A DNA stretch of 64,000 nt from Nocardia rhizosphaerihabitans (GTDB taxonomy: Bacteria > Actinomycetota > Actinomycetes > Mycobacteriales > Mycobacteriaceae): assembly GCF_014646295.1 (NCBI RefSeq), contig NZ_BMNE01000001.1:620001-684000 (forward strand), read 5' to 3'. Under the pieces are notes generated by a model. The model did not search any database. It had not been told where the DNA came from and saw only the letters and a list, made by a program, of their open reading frames with translations. Shown here in pieces: positions 28,400 through 37,203 of this stretch. The first letter of the stretch is position 1; every line of letters begins with the position of its first letter. The position numbers were made by a program, and so were the translations under genes.

Positions 28400-28718
28400 T
28401 ACGCCCCCTCGGATACTGCTGCCGTGGATCCTGGATGCGCGAACTGCGTACTGCCCCAGCCGCCGACTCTCTCCGGCCACGCGTACCCAGGAAGGCTCGG
28501 CGATGAACCACAAACCGTCGCCGACCGAGGAGCGGTCTTGCCCCGCGATAGCCTCATTCTGAAACACCCACTCACACTTGATGTTTCGAGGCGCGACTTG
28601 GTTATAGGTAGTGACGCTATCCCTCTTCCGAGGCCCCGACAAGCCAGCTTCGCGCAAAACGCCCGGCCACATCTACTGTTCTCCAGTTGTTTACCTCGAT
28701 CTTTCACTACCCGCAGCC
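28400..28718. other. 319-bp intergenic region upstream of the LuxR gene
   Basis: No supported gene if the LuxR start is at 28399, although its frame remains open to 28672 and an N-terminally longer protein is possible. The stretch 28560-28620 is noticeably richer in A/T. A TATAAC hexamer on the minus strand (28601-28606) could be the -10 of luxR. The right end marks the return to the conserved ripA-acn backbone. Confidence 0.4.
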
Positions 28719-30143
28719 TCATTCGGTGACGATGCGGACCGCGTACGGCATGATGCCGTCCTCGCGGACCGGTGAAATCTTCACCACGTCACCGGATTCG
28801 GGCGCTTCGATCATCTGCCCGTCGCCGAGGTAGAGCGCGACGTGGGCGCTGCCGCCCGGGCCCCAGAACAGCATGTCGCCGCGTTCGCGGTCCTCGACGT
28901 CGACGCGGGTACCTGCGTTGTACTGGTAGCCGCTGTAGTGCGGCAGGGAGACGCCGATGCCGGCGAAGGCGTAGAGCATCAGGCCCGAGCAGTCGAAGCC
29001 GATCTTGTTGTAGTCGCCGTGCGCGTCGCCGGCGCCGCCGTCGCGGATGCCGAGGGTGGGGCCGTCCTCGTCGCCGCCGCCCCAGGCGTAGGTGACGCCG
29101 AGTTGCGACATCGCCCGGTCGATCACCGTCTCGATCGCCGCCGAGCCGGTGACCTGCGGTTTCGTCGGTTTGGGTTTGGTCTTGCGCGGCGAGGCCGGGG
29201 TGGATTCGAGCTCGGTGTGCGGGCGCTGCCCTTCGCCCAGCTTGGCGGCGCGGTCGCGGGCGGCCTGGTCGGCGGCGGCGCGGGCGGCCGCGGCGTTGGC
29301 GGCGGCGAGCAGCGCGGTCAGCTCGGCCTTGCGCTGGTCGTCCCAGGCCAGGAAGACCTCGCGCTGGCTCTGCAGACCCGACACCGTAGCGCGGGCGACG
29401 TCGAGGGCGGACTGGGCCGCCGCGCGGTCGCGCTGCAGCGTGTCGCGGGCCGCGGCCTGGGTGTCGAATTCGGTCTTGGCGACGGTGACCGCGGCCTGGG
29501 CGGTGTTCTTCTTCTGTTCGGCGGCGTCGGCGGCGCTGTCGGCGTCGGCCTTGGCCTGGCGGGCCGCGGCATTCTGGTTGGCCTGGGCGATCTGGGTGCG
29601 GCGCAGATCGTCGAGCACCTGGCGCTGGTTCTTGGAGACCATGCTCAGCACCTGCGCGCGGTCCATCGCGGAATCAGGCGTGGCGGAGGCGAGGTAGGTG
29701 ACGACGGAGCTGTTCACCGGCCGCACGTAGGCCTGGGTGGCGAGCTGGTCGAAGTCCTGGCGGGCCGCGCCGACCTTCGCGCCCGCGTCGGCGAGCAGGG
29801 CCTGCGAATCGGTGACCGCGGCGGCGGCAGCGTCGGCGGCGTCCCTGGCGGTCTGCAGGTCGACCAGCGCCTGGTTGACCGCCTCGCGTTTGGCGGCGAG
29901 CGCGTCGTCGAGGGCTCGTAACTGCTGATCGGCCGCGGCGACCCGGTTGATCAGCACGCCGATCTCGCTCACCCGCGCGTCGACCTGCGCGCCCGCGCCC
30001 GCGATCTCACCGTCGGAGGGATTGGGCGGCGGCGGTGGCACCGCCGTGACCTGCCCCGCGCCCGCGAGCACGGCCAGCGTCATCAGCAATCCCGCCGCTA
30101 CCCGTAATAGACCTGGTTCGTCCTGCCTGCCCGCACCGCGCAC
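28719..30143 (-). CDS. ripA: RipA-type NlpC/P60 peptidoglycan endopeptidase
   Basis: 474 residues (M. tuberculosis RipA 472). Signal peptide at the N-terminus (LLRVAAGLLMTLAVLAGAG), then a long Ala/Gln-rich coiled coil (about 50-290) typical of the RipA regulatory domain, a Lys/Pro-rich linker (PRKTKPKPTKP) and an NlpC/P60 domain (about 340-474) with catalytic Cys in FDCSGLM and His in SAHVALY. It cuts the D-Glu-mesoDAP bond in peptidoglycan stems during cell separation. GTG at 30143 with GGAGG upstream. M. tuberculosis has tandem ripA-ripB here; only one copy is present, with the PKS block beyond it. Confidence 0.93.
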   Translation of the reverse strand: MRGAGRQDEPGLLRVAAGLLMTLAVLAGAGQVTAVPPPPPNPSDGEIAGAGAQVDARVSEIGVLINRVAAADQQLRALDDALAAKREAVNQALVDLQTARDAADAAAAAVTDSQALLADAGAKVGAARQDFDQLATQAYVRPVNSSVVTYLASATPDSAMDRAQVLSMVSKNQRQVLDDLRRTQIAQANQNAAARQAKADADSAADAAEQKKNTAQAAVTVAKTEFDTQAAARDTLQRDRAAAQSALDVARATVSGLQSQREVFLAWDDQRKAELTALLAAANAAAARAAADQAARDRAAKLGEGQRPHTELESTPASPRKTKPKPTKPQVTGSAAIETVIDRAMSQLGVTYAWGGGDEDGPTLGIRDGGAGDAHGDYNKIGFDCSGLMLYAFAGIGVSLPHYSGYQYNAGTRVDVEDRERGDMLFWGPGGSAHVALYLGDGQMIEAPESGDVVKISPVREDGIMPYAVRIVTE

Positions 30144-30408
30144 GGCACCTCCGAGTGACTCGACTCGACATACGCCACTGACGCATCAGCCCACCCACCG
30201 ACCACATGAGTCGACCAATGCCCCCTGTACCACTGCATTCACGATCGCGATCACCGCAACCGTACGACACATAGTTCACAAAGGAAACAACTGCCACAGC
30301 GACACGGGGGTGCAATTAGCGGATTGCCTGAAAATAGCCTGACGGAGGACAGCTTTTCAGGGCAGAAAACAGACCGATGGTCCGGAAATGTTGCTGAAGG
30401 GAAACCGG

Positions 30409-30969
30409 TTACTTAGCGGAACCCACATCAGCCCGGTCGGTCGACGCCGCAACCTGCGTGTCGGCGTCGGGACCGCGGCGCGCCTTCACGACGTACAGCC
30501 CGGCGATCACCAGCGCGGTGAGCGTCAGCAACACCGCGGTGATCACGCTCCAGGGCACACCCTCGGGCTGCTCCAACCGGTCGACGAAGGCCTGCACGGC
30601 CTCCTCAGGGTGGTTCCCCTTGTACTTGGCGACATCCTCGGCCCACTCCAGCCGGACCCGGCTGATGCTGTCGCTGTAGGTGCCGACCCAGTCGTCGCTG
30701 AAGACCGCGACGGTGCCGTCGGTGCTTTTGCCCACCTCGGTGGCCAGGTCACGTAGGCTCGAGTCGTGGCCGGGGTTACCTGGAACAACGACGACGCTCA
30801 GCGGGATCCCCTCGGATCGCGCCTCGGCGACGATCGCCGCCAGTTTCTCCTGGTTCACGCCTTTGGGGGCGGCGACATGATTGTCGGCGAGATCGGACCG
30901 GACACTGCTCAGCACGGTATTCGGCGGCAGTTCGGCGGCCATCGGCGCAAAGGTGTGCAAGACGGTCAT
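30409..30969 (-). CDS. Rv1476-like membrane protein
   Basis: About 186 residues. Soluble N-terminal part (about 1-140) with ATEVGKSTDGTVAVFSDDWVGTYS, then one transmembrane helix near the C-terminus (VITAVLLTLTALVIAGLYVV) and a short basic/polar tail. The soluble domain probably faces outward, but topology is inferred. Start uncertain: ATG 30969 (MTVLHTF) matches the expected length, while the frame extends to 31023. It lies between ripA and acn as Rv1476 does in M. tuberculosis. Function unknown; the constant linkage with RipA suggests an envelope role. Confidence 0.75.
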   Translation of the reverse strand: MTVLHTFAPMAAELPPNTVLSSVRSDLADNHVAAPKGVNQEKLAAIVAEARSEGIPLSVVVVPGNPGHDSSLRDLATEVGKSTDGTVAVFSDDWVGTYSDSISRVRLEWAEDVAKYKGNHPEEAVQAFVDRLEQPEGVPWSVITAVLLTLTALVIAGLYVVKARRGPDADTQVAASTDRADVGSAK

Positions 30970-31133
30970 CTTCCATCCGGTCTGTCGAGCCTCGGCCGCT
31001 ACGTTGCGACGGGCATCCAACACTGCAGGGTGAGCGTCAATGCGTCATTCCCCGACTCGCTCGACTGGCACAGTACGCGACGGCGCGCGCGGACACGCTG
31101 GCACGGCACGCCCAACCGCCCCCGCGTATTTCA

Positions 31134-31156
31134 TAGGACAAGCGTACTGTTAGGCT
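31134..31156 (+). promoter_or_regulatory. Candidate AcnR operator overlapping the acn promoter
   Basis: TAGGACAAGCGTACTG at 31134-31149 agrees, except at its first base, with the AcnR-binding consensus reported for Corynebacterium glutamicum (CAGNAC-NNN-CGTACTG, from memory). TAGGCT at 31151-31156 is a possible -10. The site is about 115 bases before the aconitase start, and the acnR gene is downstream of acn, so feedback repression of aconitase is likely. Confidence 0.65.
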
Positions 31157-31264
31157 CGTACGGCGAGGAAACCGGCATCTCACGGCGCCGGAACCCCCTC
31201 CGAAGACGCGAGTCGCCGGCACAGCCCCGCCGGCGGCACACCCTCACACATGAGTGGAGCTGAC

Positions 31265-34063
31265 GTGACGAAGATTGATACCTTCGGCGCCAAGGGCACG
31301 CTCGAGGTCGGAAGCAACTCCTACGAGATCTTCCGTCTCTCGGCTGTTCCCGGCACCGAGAAGCTGCCCTACGCCCTGAAGGTGCTGGCGGAGAACCTGC
31401 TGCGCACCGAGGACGGCGCGAACATCACCGCCGATCACATCCGCGCGATCGCGAACTGGGACCCCTCGGCGCAGCCGAGCGTCGAGATCCAGTTCACCCC
31501 CGCGCGCGTGATCATGCAGGACTTCACCGGCGTTCCCTGCATCGTCGACCTCGCCACCATGCGTGAGGCCGTCACCACCCTCGGCGGCGACCCGAGCAAG
31601 GTGAACCCGCTCTCCCCCGCCGACATGGTCATCGACCACTCGGTCATCCTGGACGTCTTCGGCCGCGCCGACGCGCTGGAGCGCAACGTCGAGCTCGAGT
31701 ACGAGCGCAACGGCGAGCGCTACCAGTTCCTGCGCTGGGGCCAGGGCGCCTTCGACGACTTCAAGGTCGTCCCCCCGGGCATGGGCATCGTCCACCAGGT
31801 CAACATCGAGTACCTGGCCCCGACCGTCATGGTCCGCAACGGCCAGGCCTACCCCGACACCTGTGTCGGCACCGACTCGCACACCACCATGGTCAACGGC
31901 CTGGGCGTGCTGGGCTGGGGCGTGGGTGGCATCGAGGCCGAGGCCGCGATGCTGGGCCAGCCGGTCTCCATGCTGATCCCGCGCGTCGTCGGCTTCAAGC
32001 TGACCGGTGAGATCAAGCCGGGCGTCACCGCCACCGACGTGGTGCTGACCGTCACCGACATGCTGCGCAAGCACGGCGTCGTCGGCAAGTTCGTCGAGTT
32101 CTACGGCGCCGGCGTGTCGGAGGTGCCGCTGGCCAACCGCGCCACCCTGGGCAACATGAGCCCCGAGTTCGGCTCCACCGCGGCGATCTTCCCGATCGAC
32201 GAGGAGACCATCAACTACCTGCGCCTGACCGGCCGCACCGACGAGCAGCTCGCGCTCGTCGAGGCGTACGCCAAGGAACAGGGCATGTGGCACGACGCCG
32301 ACAAGGAGCCCGCGTACTCGGAGTACCTGGAGCTGGACCTGAGCACCGTGGTGCCGTCCATCGCAGGCCCGAAGCGCCCGCAGGACCGCATCCTGCTCAG
32401 CGAGTCCAAGAGCGCCTTCCGCTCCGACATCGTCAACTACGTCGGCGAGGGTGAGCTGACCGCGCTGGACGAGGCGGGCGACGAGTCCTTCCCTGCCTCC
32501 GATTCGGTCGCCGTGTCCGCGAACGCCGCCGACGACACCTACACCCCGGCCCACTCGGCCGCCAAGGGCGCCAACGGCCGTCCGTCCAAGCCGGTCGAGG
32601 TTCGCTCGGCCGAGCGCGGTGACTTCGTCCTCGATCACGGCGCCGTCGTGGTCGCGGGTATCACCTCCTGCACCAACACCTCCAACCCGTCGGTCATGCT
32701 GGGCGCCGCCCTGCTCGCCCGCAACGCGGTGGAGAAGGGCCTGTCGACCAAGCCGTGGGTGAAGACCAACATGGCGCCGGGTTCGCAGGTCGTCTCCGAC
32801 TACTACGAGAAGGCCGGTCTGTGGCCCTACCTCGAGAAGCTCGGCTTCTACGTCGGTGGCTACGGCTGCACCACCTGCATCGGTAACACCGGCCCGCTGC
32901 CCGAGGAGATCTCGGCCGCGATCAACGACAACGACCTCTCGGTCACCGCCGTGCTGTCGGGTAACCGCAACTTCGAGGGTCGTATCTCCCCCGACGTGAA
33001 GATGAACTACCTGGCCTCCCCGCCGCTGGTCATCGCCTACGCGCTCGCGGGCACCATGGACTTCGACTTCGAGACCGACCCGCTGGGCCAGGACACCGAG
33101 GGCAACGACGTCTTCCTGAAGGACATCTGGCCTTCGGCCCAGGAGATCGACGACACCATCAAGTCCTCGATCAACCAGGACATGTTCCGCAACTCCTACG
33201 CCACCGTCTTCGACGGCGACGCCCGCTGGCAGGGCCTGGCCACCCCGGAGGGCGACACCTTCGCGTGGGACGAGAAGTCGACCTACGTCCGCAAGGCGCC
33301 GTACTTCGACGGCATGTCGATGGACCCGAGCCCCGTCACCGACATCAAGGGCGCCCGCGTCCTCGCGCTGCTGGGCGACTCGGTCACCACCGACCACATC
33401 TCCCCGGCGGGCCCGATCAAGCCCGGCACCCCCGCCGCGCAGTACCTCGACGCCAACGGTGTGGCCCGCAAGGACTACAACTCGCTGGGCTCGCGTCGTG
33501 GTAACCACGAGGTGATGATCCGCGGCACCTTCGCCAACATCCGGCTGCGCAACCAGCTGCTCGACGACGTCTCGGGTGGTTACACCCGCGACTTCACCCT
33601 CGAGGGCGGCCCGCAGTCGTTCATCTACGACGCCTCGCAGAACTACCAGGCCGCCGGCATCCCGCTGGTCGTGCTCGGTGGCAAGGAGTACGGTTCGGGC
33701 TCCTCGCGTGACTGGGCCGCCAAGGGCACCAGCCTGCTGGGTGTGAAGGCCGTCATCACCGAGTCGTTCGAGCGCATCCACCGCTCCAACCTCATCGGCA
33801 TGGGCGTTGTGCCGCTGCAGTTCCCGCAGGGTGAGTCGGCCGCGTCGCTGGGCCTGACCGGCACCGAGACCTTCGACATCGAGGGCATCACCGCCCTCAA
33901 CGAGGGTGTCACCCCGAAGACCGTCAAGGTCACCGCCACCGCCGAAGACGGCAAGAAGACCGTCTTCGACGCGGTCGTCCGCATCGACACCCCCGGTGAG
34001 GCCGACTACTACCGCAACGGCGGCATCCTGCAGTACGTCCTGCGCAACATGATCCGCGGTTAA
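31265..34063 (+). CDS. acn: Aconitate hydratase A
   Basis: About 932 residues. Interconverts citrate and isocitrate in the TCA cycle using a [4Fe-4S] cluster. Cluster ligands are seen as SCTNTS and GCTTCIGN; other family blocks include [37 protein letters not shown] and [12 protein letters not shown] in the swivelling C-terminal domain. GTG 31265 is preferred: GGAG lies five bases upstream and the product ([11 protein letters not shown]) lines up with mycobacterial aconitase; ATG 31250 is the alternative. Codon use is extremely GC-biased and regular, as for a highly expressed gene. Likely repressed by AcnR and iron-responsive as in relatives. Confidence 0.98.
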   Translation: MTKIDTFGAKGTLEVGSNSYEIFRLSAVPGTEKLPYALKVLAENLLRTEDGANITADHIRAIANWDPSAQPSVEIQFTPARVIMQDFTGVPCIVDLATMREAVTTLGGDPSKVNPLSPADMVIDHSVILDVFGRADALERNVELEYERNGERYQFLRWGQGAFDDFKVVPPGMGIVHQVNIEYLAPTVMVRNGQAYPDTCVGTDSHTTMVNGLGVLGWGVGGIEAEAAMLGQPVSMLIPRVVGFKLTGEIKPGVTATDVVLTVTDMLRKHGVVGKFVEFYGAGVSEVPLANRATLGNMSPEFGSTAAIFPIDEETINYLRLTGRTDEQLALVEAYAKEQGMWHDADKEPAYSEYLELDLSTVVPSIAGPKRPQDRILLSESKSAFRSDIVNYVGEGELTALDEAGDESFPASDSVAVSANAADDTYTPAHSAAKGANGRPSKPVEVRSAERGDFVLDHGAVVVAGITSCTNTSNPSVMLGAALLARNAVEKGLSTKPWVKTNMAPGSQVVSDYYEKAGLWPYLEKLGFYVGGYGCTTCIGNTGPLPEEISAAINDNDLSVTAVLSGNRNFEGRISPDVKMNYLASPPLVIAYALAGTMDFDFETDPLGQDTEGNDVFLKDIWPSAQEIDDTIKSSINQDMFRNSYATVFDGDARWQGLATPEGDTFAWDEKSTYVRKAPYFDGMSMDPSPVTDIKGARVLALLGDSVTTDHISPAGPIKPGTPAAQYLDANGVARKDYNSLGSRRGNHEVMIRGTFANIRLRNQLLDDVSGGYTRDFTLEGGPQSFIYDASQNYQAAGIPLVVLGGKEYGSGSSRDWAAKGTSLLGVKAVITESFERIHRSNLIGMGVVPLQFPQGESAASLGLTGTETFDIEGITALNEGVTPKTVKVTATAEDGKKTVFDAVVRIDTPGEADYYRNGGILQYVLRNMIRG

Positions 34064-34078
34064 TAGCCTCGGAGTCCG

Positions 34079-34131
34079 GTGGTGCAGTATCGAATGATGC
34101 TGCACCACAGGGCATCCGGTAGCGGATGCCC
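34079..34131 (+). terminator. Tandem hairpins after acn
   Basis: First hairpin: 9-bp arms 34079-34087 and 34100-34108. Second: 9-bp arms 34110-34118 and 34123-34131 with loop GTAG, followed by CTTT. Both are perfect. They probably attenuate or end acn transcription before acnR, which has its own Shine-Dalgarno. Confidence 0.75.
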
Positions 34132-34196
34132 CTTTGCGACAGCCCCCGTCTCGGAATTCCGGGGCGGGGGTCCGTGTATTTCCCGTTGGAGGACTC

Positions 34197-34766
34197 ATGC
34201 CCAAGGTCAGCGACGACCACCTCGCCGCCCGCCGCAGCCAGATCCTCGACGGCGCACGGCGCTGCTTCGCCGAATACGGCTACGACGGCGCCACGGTGCG
34301 CCGTCTGGAAGAGGCCATCGGTCTGTCCCGCGGCGCGATCTTCCATCACTTCCGTGACAAGGACGCGCTGTTCTTCGCCCTGGCCAAGGACGACGCCGAG
34401 CGGATGGCCGAGGTCGCGGCCAACCAGGGCATCGTGCAGGTCATGCGCGACATGCTCGCCCGCCCAGAGGAATTCAACTGGCTGGGCACCCGCCTCGAGA
34501 TCGCCCGCCGGGTGCGCACCGACCCCGAGTTCCGCGCCGGCTGGACCCAGCGCTCCGCCGAACTCACCGCGGCCACCCTGGCCCGCCTCGAGCGCCGCAA
34601 GGCCGCGGGCGCCCTGCGTGACGACGTCCCCACCGACGTCCTGCTCGGCTATCTCGACCTCGTCCTCGACGGCCTCATCGCCCGCATCGCCTCGGGCCAC
34701 ACCGACGAAAACCTTTCCGCCGTACTGGATCTCGTCGAAGCATCGGTGCGCCGCAAGGAAGCCTGA
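34197..34766 (+). CDS. acnR: TetR-family repressor AcnR
   Basis: 189 residues. N-terminal TetR HTH: RRSQILDGARRCFAEYGYDG ATVRRLEEAIGLSRGAIFHHF (residues about 12-53). C-terminal ligand domain. Immediately downstream of acn in the same direction, as acnR is in Corynebacterium and Rv1474c in M. tuberculosis; in C. glutamicum this protein represses acn and senses citrate/Mg. Here a matching operator precedes acn. ATG 34197 has GGAGGA at ideal spacing; the frame opens earlier but without a good start. Confidence 0.9.
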   Translation: MPKVSDDHLAARRSQILDGARRCFAEYGYDGATVRRLEEAIGLSRGAIFHHFRDKDALFFALAKDDAERMAEVAANQGIVQVMRDMLARPEEFNWLGTRLEIARRVRTDPEFRAGWTQRSAELTAATLARLERRKAAGALRDDVPTDVLLGYLDLVLDGLIARIASGHTDENLSAVLDLVEASVRRKEA

Positions 34767-34783
34767 GTTATGCTCAGCGCGGC

Positions 34784-34856
34784 CATGGAGTAGTTCAGCA
34801 GGTAGAACACCGCCTCGACAAGACGGAGGTCGCGGGCTCGAATCCCGCCTCCATGG
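34784..34856 (+). tRNA. Atypical tRNA-like gene, anticodon GAC (Val) by position
   Basis: A 73-nt cloverleaf: acceptor 34784-34790 / 34849-34855 (7 bp, extended to 10 bp by flanking GGC/GCC), D arm GTTC-AGCAGGTA-GAAC with G18G19, variable loop AGGTC, T arm GCGGG-CTCGAAT-CCCGC. The anticodon arm is abnormal: stem CCGCC/GACGG has a C-A mismatch and the loop TCGACAA has C rather than the near-universal U at position 33. Position 54 is C, and base 1 is C. CCA is not encoded. Either a decaying tRNA or a tRNA-shaped RNA with another role; decoding valine is doubtful. Confidence 0.55.
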
Positions 34857-34924
34857 CCCCTAGAACTCCGCCGATTGCGTTCTGCGGGATCTACGGTCTC
34901 GATGTTTGTGGCGGCCGGGATCGG

Positions 34925-35425
34925 CTAGTCCTCGAGGCTCTTCAGCAGGATGCGGGCGATGCGGTCCAGGGATTCCTGGTCGGCCGGATCGAGTACCGAC
35001 AGCATCGCCGTCTCGTTCTCGGTGTGCGCGCCGACGACGATATCGACGAGCTCACGCCCCTCGTCGGTCAGCGCGACCAGGACCGCTCGGCGGTCACCCC
35101 GATCGGCGATCCGGCGGACCAGGCCCGCGGCCTCCAGGCGGTCGATACGGCCGGTCATCCCGGCGCGCGACAGCATCAGCGTGTCGGCGAGCACCGAGGG
35201 GTTGAGTTCGAACGGTGCGCCCGAACGGCGCAGTGCCGCAAGCACATCGAACTCACCGCGCTGCAAGCCGTGGGCGGTGAACACGGCTTCGATGCGGGCC
35301 ATCGCCACGGTCATCAATCTGCCCAGCCTGCCGAAGACGGCCATCGCCGTGAGGTCGAGGTCGGGGCGTTCGCGCCGCCACTGCGCGGCGATAGCGTCGA
35401 CGGCATCCGGTTCATCCATGGACAT
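34925..35425 (-). CDS. MarR-family transcriptional regulator
   Basis: 166 residues. Winged-helix core: LQRGEFDVLAALRRSG, LADTLMLSRAGMTGRIDRLEAAGLVRR and the wing RGDRRAVLVALTDEG. No conserved Cys that would suggest redox sensing. ATG 35425 (or 35419). Divergent from a cupin gene with 59 bases between the starts, in which an inverted repeat sits, so it probably represses itself and the cupin. Ligand unknown. Confidence 0.9.
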   Translation of the reverse strand: MSMDEPDAVDAIAAQWRRERPDLDLTAMAVFGRLGRLMTVAMARIEAVFTAHGLQRGEFDVLAALRRSGAPFELNPSVLADTLMLSRAGMTGRIDRLEAAGLVRRIADRGDRRAVLVALTDEGRELVDIVVGAHTENETAMLSVLDPADQESLDRIARILLKSLED

Positions 35426-35431
35426 GATTCT

Positions 35432-35460
35432 ATTCGCTGCGATATAGTTCGGTAGCGAAT
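35432..35460. promoter_or_regulatory. Inverted repeat between marR and cupin, probable MarR operator
   Basis: Perfect 7-bp arms ATTCGCT (35432-35438) and AGCGAAT (35454-35460) with 15 bases between them. A good -10 hexamer TATAGT (35443-35448, plus strand) lies between the arms, so bound protein would cover the cupin promoter. Confidence 0.6.
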
Positions 35461-35484
35461 TATCAACCGGCGAATGGAATTGCC

Positions 35485-35979
35485 ATGACGAACACTCGCG
35501 ACATCGCCCTCTGCCTGCCCGAGGACGCCGAAACCCTCGGCACCGACTCCGTGCGCATGCGCCTGCTCACCGACGCCGACGCCAGCGACGGCACCGTCAG
35601 CACCCTGGAAGTCACCATGGTCCAGGGCGCCGACGGCGCGGCACCGCACTTCCACACCCGCTCCGACGAACTCTTCTACGTCGCCGACGGCGAACTTCAG
35701 GTCATGGCGGGCGACCGCATCCGCACCGTCGGCGCGGGCGGGTCCCTGGTGGTCCCCCGGCTGATGCCGCACGCCTTCGGCGCCACCCCCGACAGCGGCG
35801 CCCGCATCCTCATCGCCCTGATGCCCGGCGTCCAGCGCTTCGAATACTTCCGCTTGCTCGACCGCCTCATCCACGGCCAGGCGACCCACGACGAATTCCT
35901 CGCCGCCCAAGAGGAATTCGACAACCACTTCGTCGACGCTCCCGCCTGGTGGGCCGAACGCAACGCCCACCGCCGCTGA
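35485..35979 (+). CDS. Cupin-domain protein
   Basis: 164 residues. One double-stranded beta-helix cupin: motif 1 APHFHTRSDELFYVADGEL (two His and one Glu as metal ligands) and motif 2 around LVVPRLMPHAFGA with a third His. The C-terminal helix region (RFEYFRLLDRLIHGQ) is like that of quercetinase-type or small-molecule-binding cupins. Product and substrate unknown. Controlled, by context, by the divergent MarR gene. ATG 35485 has only a weak Shine-Dalgarno, compatible with a short leader from the TATAGT -10. Confidence 0.85.
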   Translation: MTNTRDIALCLPEDAETLGTDSVRMRLLTDADASDGTVSTLEVTMVQGADGAAPHFHTRSDELFYVADGELQVMAGDRIRTVGAGGSLVVPRLMPHAFGATPDSGARILIALMPGVQRFEYFRLLDRLIHGQATHDEFLAAQEEFDNHFVDAPAWWAERNAHRR

Positions 35980-36068
35980 CCCACCGGCCATACCGAACCG
36001 GCCGGACTGTGGTGCAGATTGCAGCCGGATCGGGAACAACAGCGAAGAAGCCACCGGTTGTACGCCGT

Positions 36069-36485
36069 ATGACGTTCTCCGTACCGGTCCTCGTCCGCGG
36101 CTATGAGCTCGATACCCAGGGCCACCTCAACCATGCCGTCTACCACCAGTACGGCGAGCATGCCCGCTGGGAGCTGATGCGGGCGGCGGGGATCCCGCAG
36201 GACAAGTTCCTCGCCAGCGGCATCGGGGCGGTGGTGCTCGAGTCGACGATCAAGTACCGGCGGGAGCTGCGCGGTGGCGACGAGGTGACCGTGACGTGCG
36301 AATTCGATTGGGACGGCGGCAAGGTCTTCAAGTTCCACCACAAGATCATCAAGCTCGACGGGACCGTCTCCGCCGAGATCACCGTGGTGGCCGGCGCGAT
36401 GGATCTGACCGAGCGCAAGCTGGTCGCGAACCCCGCCGAGCACTTCCGCGGCCTCGCCGAGCGCCCCGAGCTGCTCGGCCTCTGA
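36069..36485 (+). CDS. Hotdog-fold acyl-CoA thioesterase (4HBT/FadM type)
   Basis: About 138 residues. Single hotdog domain with the catalytic block ELDTQGHLNHAVYHQYGEHAR, the 4-hydroxybenzoyl-CoA thioesterase signature with its Asp, and a long beta-sheet with STIKYRRELRGGDEVTV. Hydrolyses acyl-CoA thioesters; chain specificity cannot be read. Start is uncertain: ATG 36069 fits the domain, yet no Shine-Dalgarno precedes it and the frame is open from 35949. Follows the cupin by about 90 bases. Confidence 0.82.
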   Translation: MTFSVPVLVRGYELDTQGHLNHAVYHQYGEHARWELMRAAGIPQDKFLASGIGAVVLESTIKYRRELRGGDEVTVTCEFDWDGGKVFKFHHKIIKLDGTVSAEITVVAGAMDLTERKLVANPAEHFRGLAERPELLGL

Positions 36486-36494
36486 CCTGACCGA

Positions 36495-36538
36495 CACGGC
36501 CCGCCGCGCCCAGCAATTCCCGGGCGAGGCGGGCCGTG
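36495..36538 (+). terminator. Hairpin terminator after the thioesterase gene
   Basis: Perfect 11-bp GC-rich arms 36495-36505 and 36528-36538 with a 22-base loop, ten bases beyond the thioesterase stop; no U-run. The remaining 230 bases up to the next gene hold no gene that I can support and presumably its promoter. Confidence 0.6.
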
Positions 36539-36769
36539 CTCGCGTCCGGCATAGTTAGCTGATCGATTGCCGGTGCGACGGGGCGATCAGCGGTCCGGTT
36601 GTCCGAAATTCTCTCCCCGCTAGGCGATCACGCGCCGCTCGGCGGTTTGCCCGGGGCTCTGCAAATCTTGCGAACCGGCTCGGCGATGCCCGCTCGCGCG
36701 CTATGATCCGAAGCACCTTCGGGGGTTCTGGCAAATCGCGAGCAGACGAGAAGATCGGAGTGAGTGCCC

Positions 36770-37189
36770 ATGACCGACGCCATCCACCTCCCCGCTAGCG
36801 CGTCGTCCCGAGATCGGGGCCCGGCCTTGCGCGGATTGCTGGTGGCCGAGTCCGATCGCGACATCTCGGTGCGCGTCGACGGTGGTACGTGGACCTTCGA
36901 CCGGCGGGATGTCGTGCGGCTCACCGAGGATCGCGCCGCGGCGGGCGAGCGGCAGGTGCGCGTCGACATCCGGCCCGGCGCCACCGCCGATTTCACGCGC
37001 AGGATGCGCGTCGAGCTCGTCGACCGGCCGTTCACGCTGGCTCCCGAGCCGTCGGAGGCGCTCGGTGACGACCTGCTGGCCCAGGCCACCCGCGCTTGGG
37101 CGACCAAGCTGCGGATCGCCGAACGCGGCGGCGTCACCGGCGCCACGTTCACCTTCCGCGACGGCATCAACTGCGACAGCCTCGACTGA
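36770..37189 (+). CDS. Unknown protein paired with an ATP-grasp ligase; candidate substrate
   Basis: 139 residues, no recognised family. The middle has alternating hydrophobic residues (DISVRVDGGTWTFDRRDVV) suggesting a small beta domain, then a helix (LGDDLLAQATRAWATKL). The C-terminal end TGATFTFRDGINCDSLD is rich in Thr, Ser and Asp, the side chains that graspetide ligases link into esters or amides. It ends 14 bases before the ATP-grasp gene, in the same direction. It could be an unusually long precursor or a protein partner; neither is proven. ATG 36770 (GGAG nine bases upstream) or GTG 36764. Confidence 0.7.
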   Translation: MTDAIHLPASASSRDRGPALRGLLVAESDRDISVRVDGGTWTFDRRDVVRLTEDRAAAGERQVRVDIRPGATADFTRRMRVELVDRPFTLAPEPSEALGDDLLAQATRAWATKLRIAERGGVTGATFTFRDGINCDSLD

Positions 37190-37203
37190 AGCGGCCCACC
37201 ATC

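Noticed and set aside
30144..30408. ydaO/c-di-AMP riboswitch before ripA, as in many actinobacteria
   Set aside because: The region upstream of ripA is 265 bases, but I could not identify the conserved ydaO core elements by eye; an Infernal search would decide.
31244..34204. A 986-codon open frame antisense to aconitase
   Set aside because: It is an artefact of high GC in the acn codons; its translation is repetitive and shows no family, while the plus strand encodes a full aconitase.
34784..34925. Integrated mobile element at the tRNA-like gene
   Set aside because: No integrase, no direct repeat of the tRNA 3' end found downstream in the window, and base composition is unchanged.
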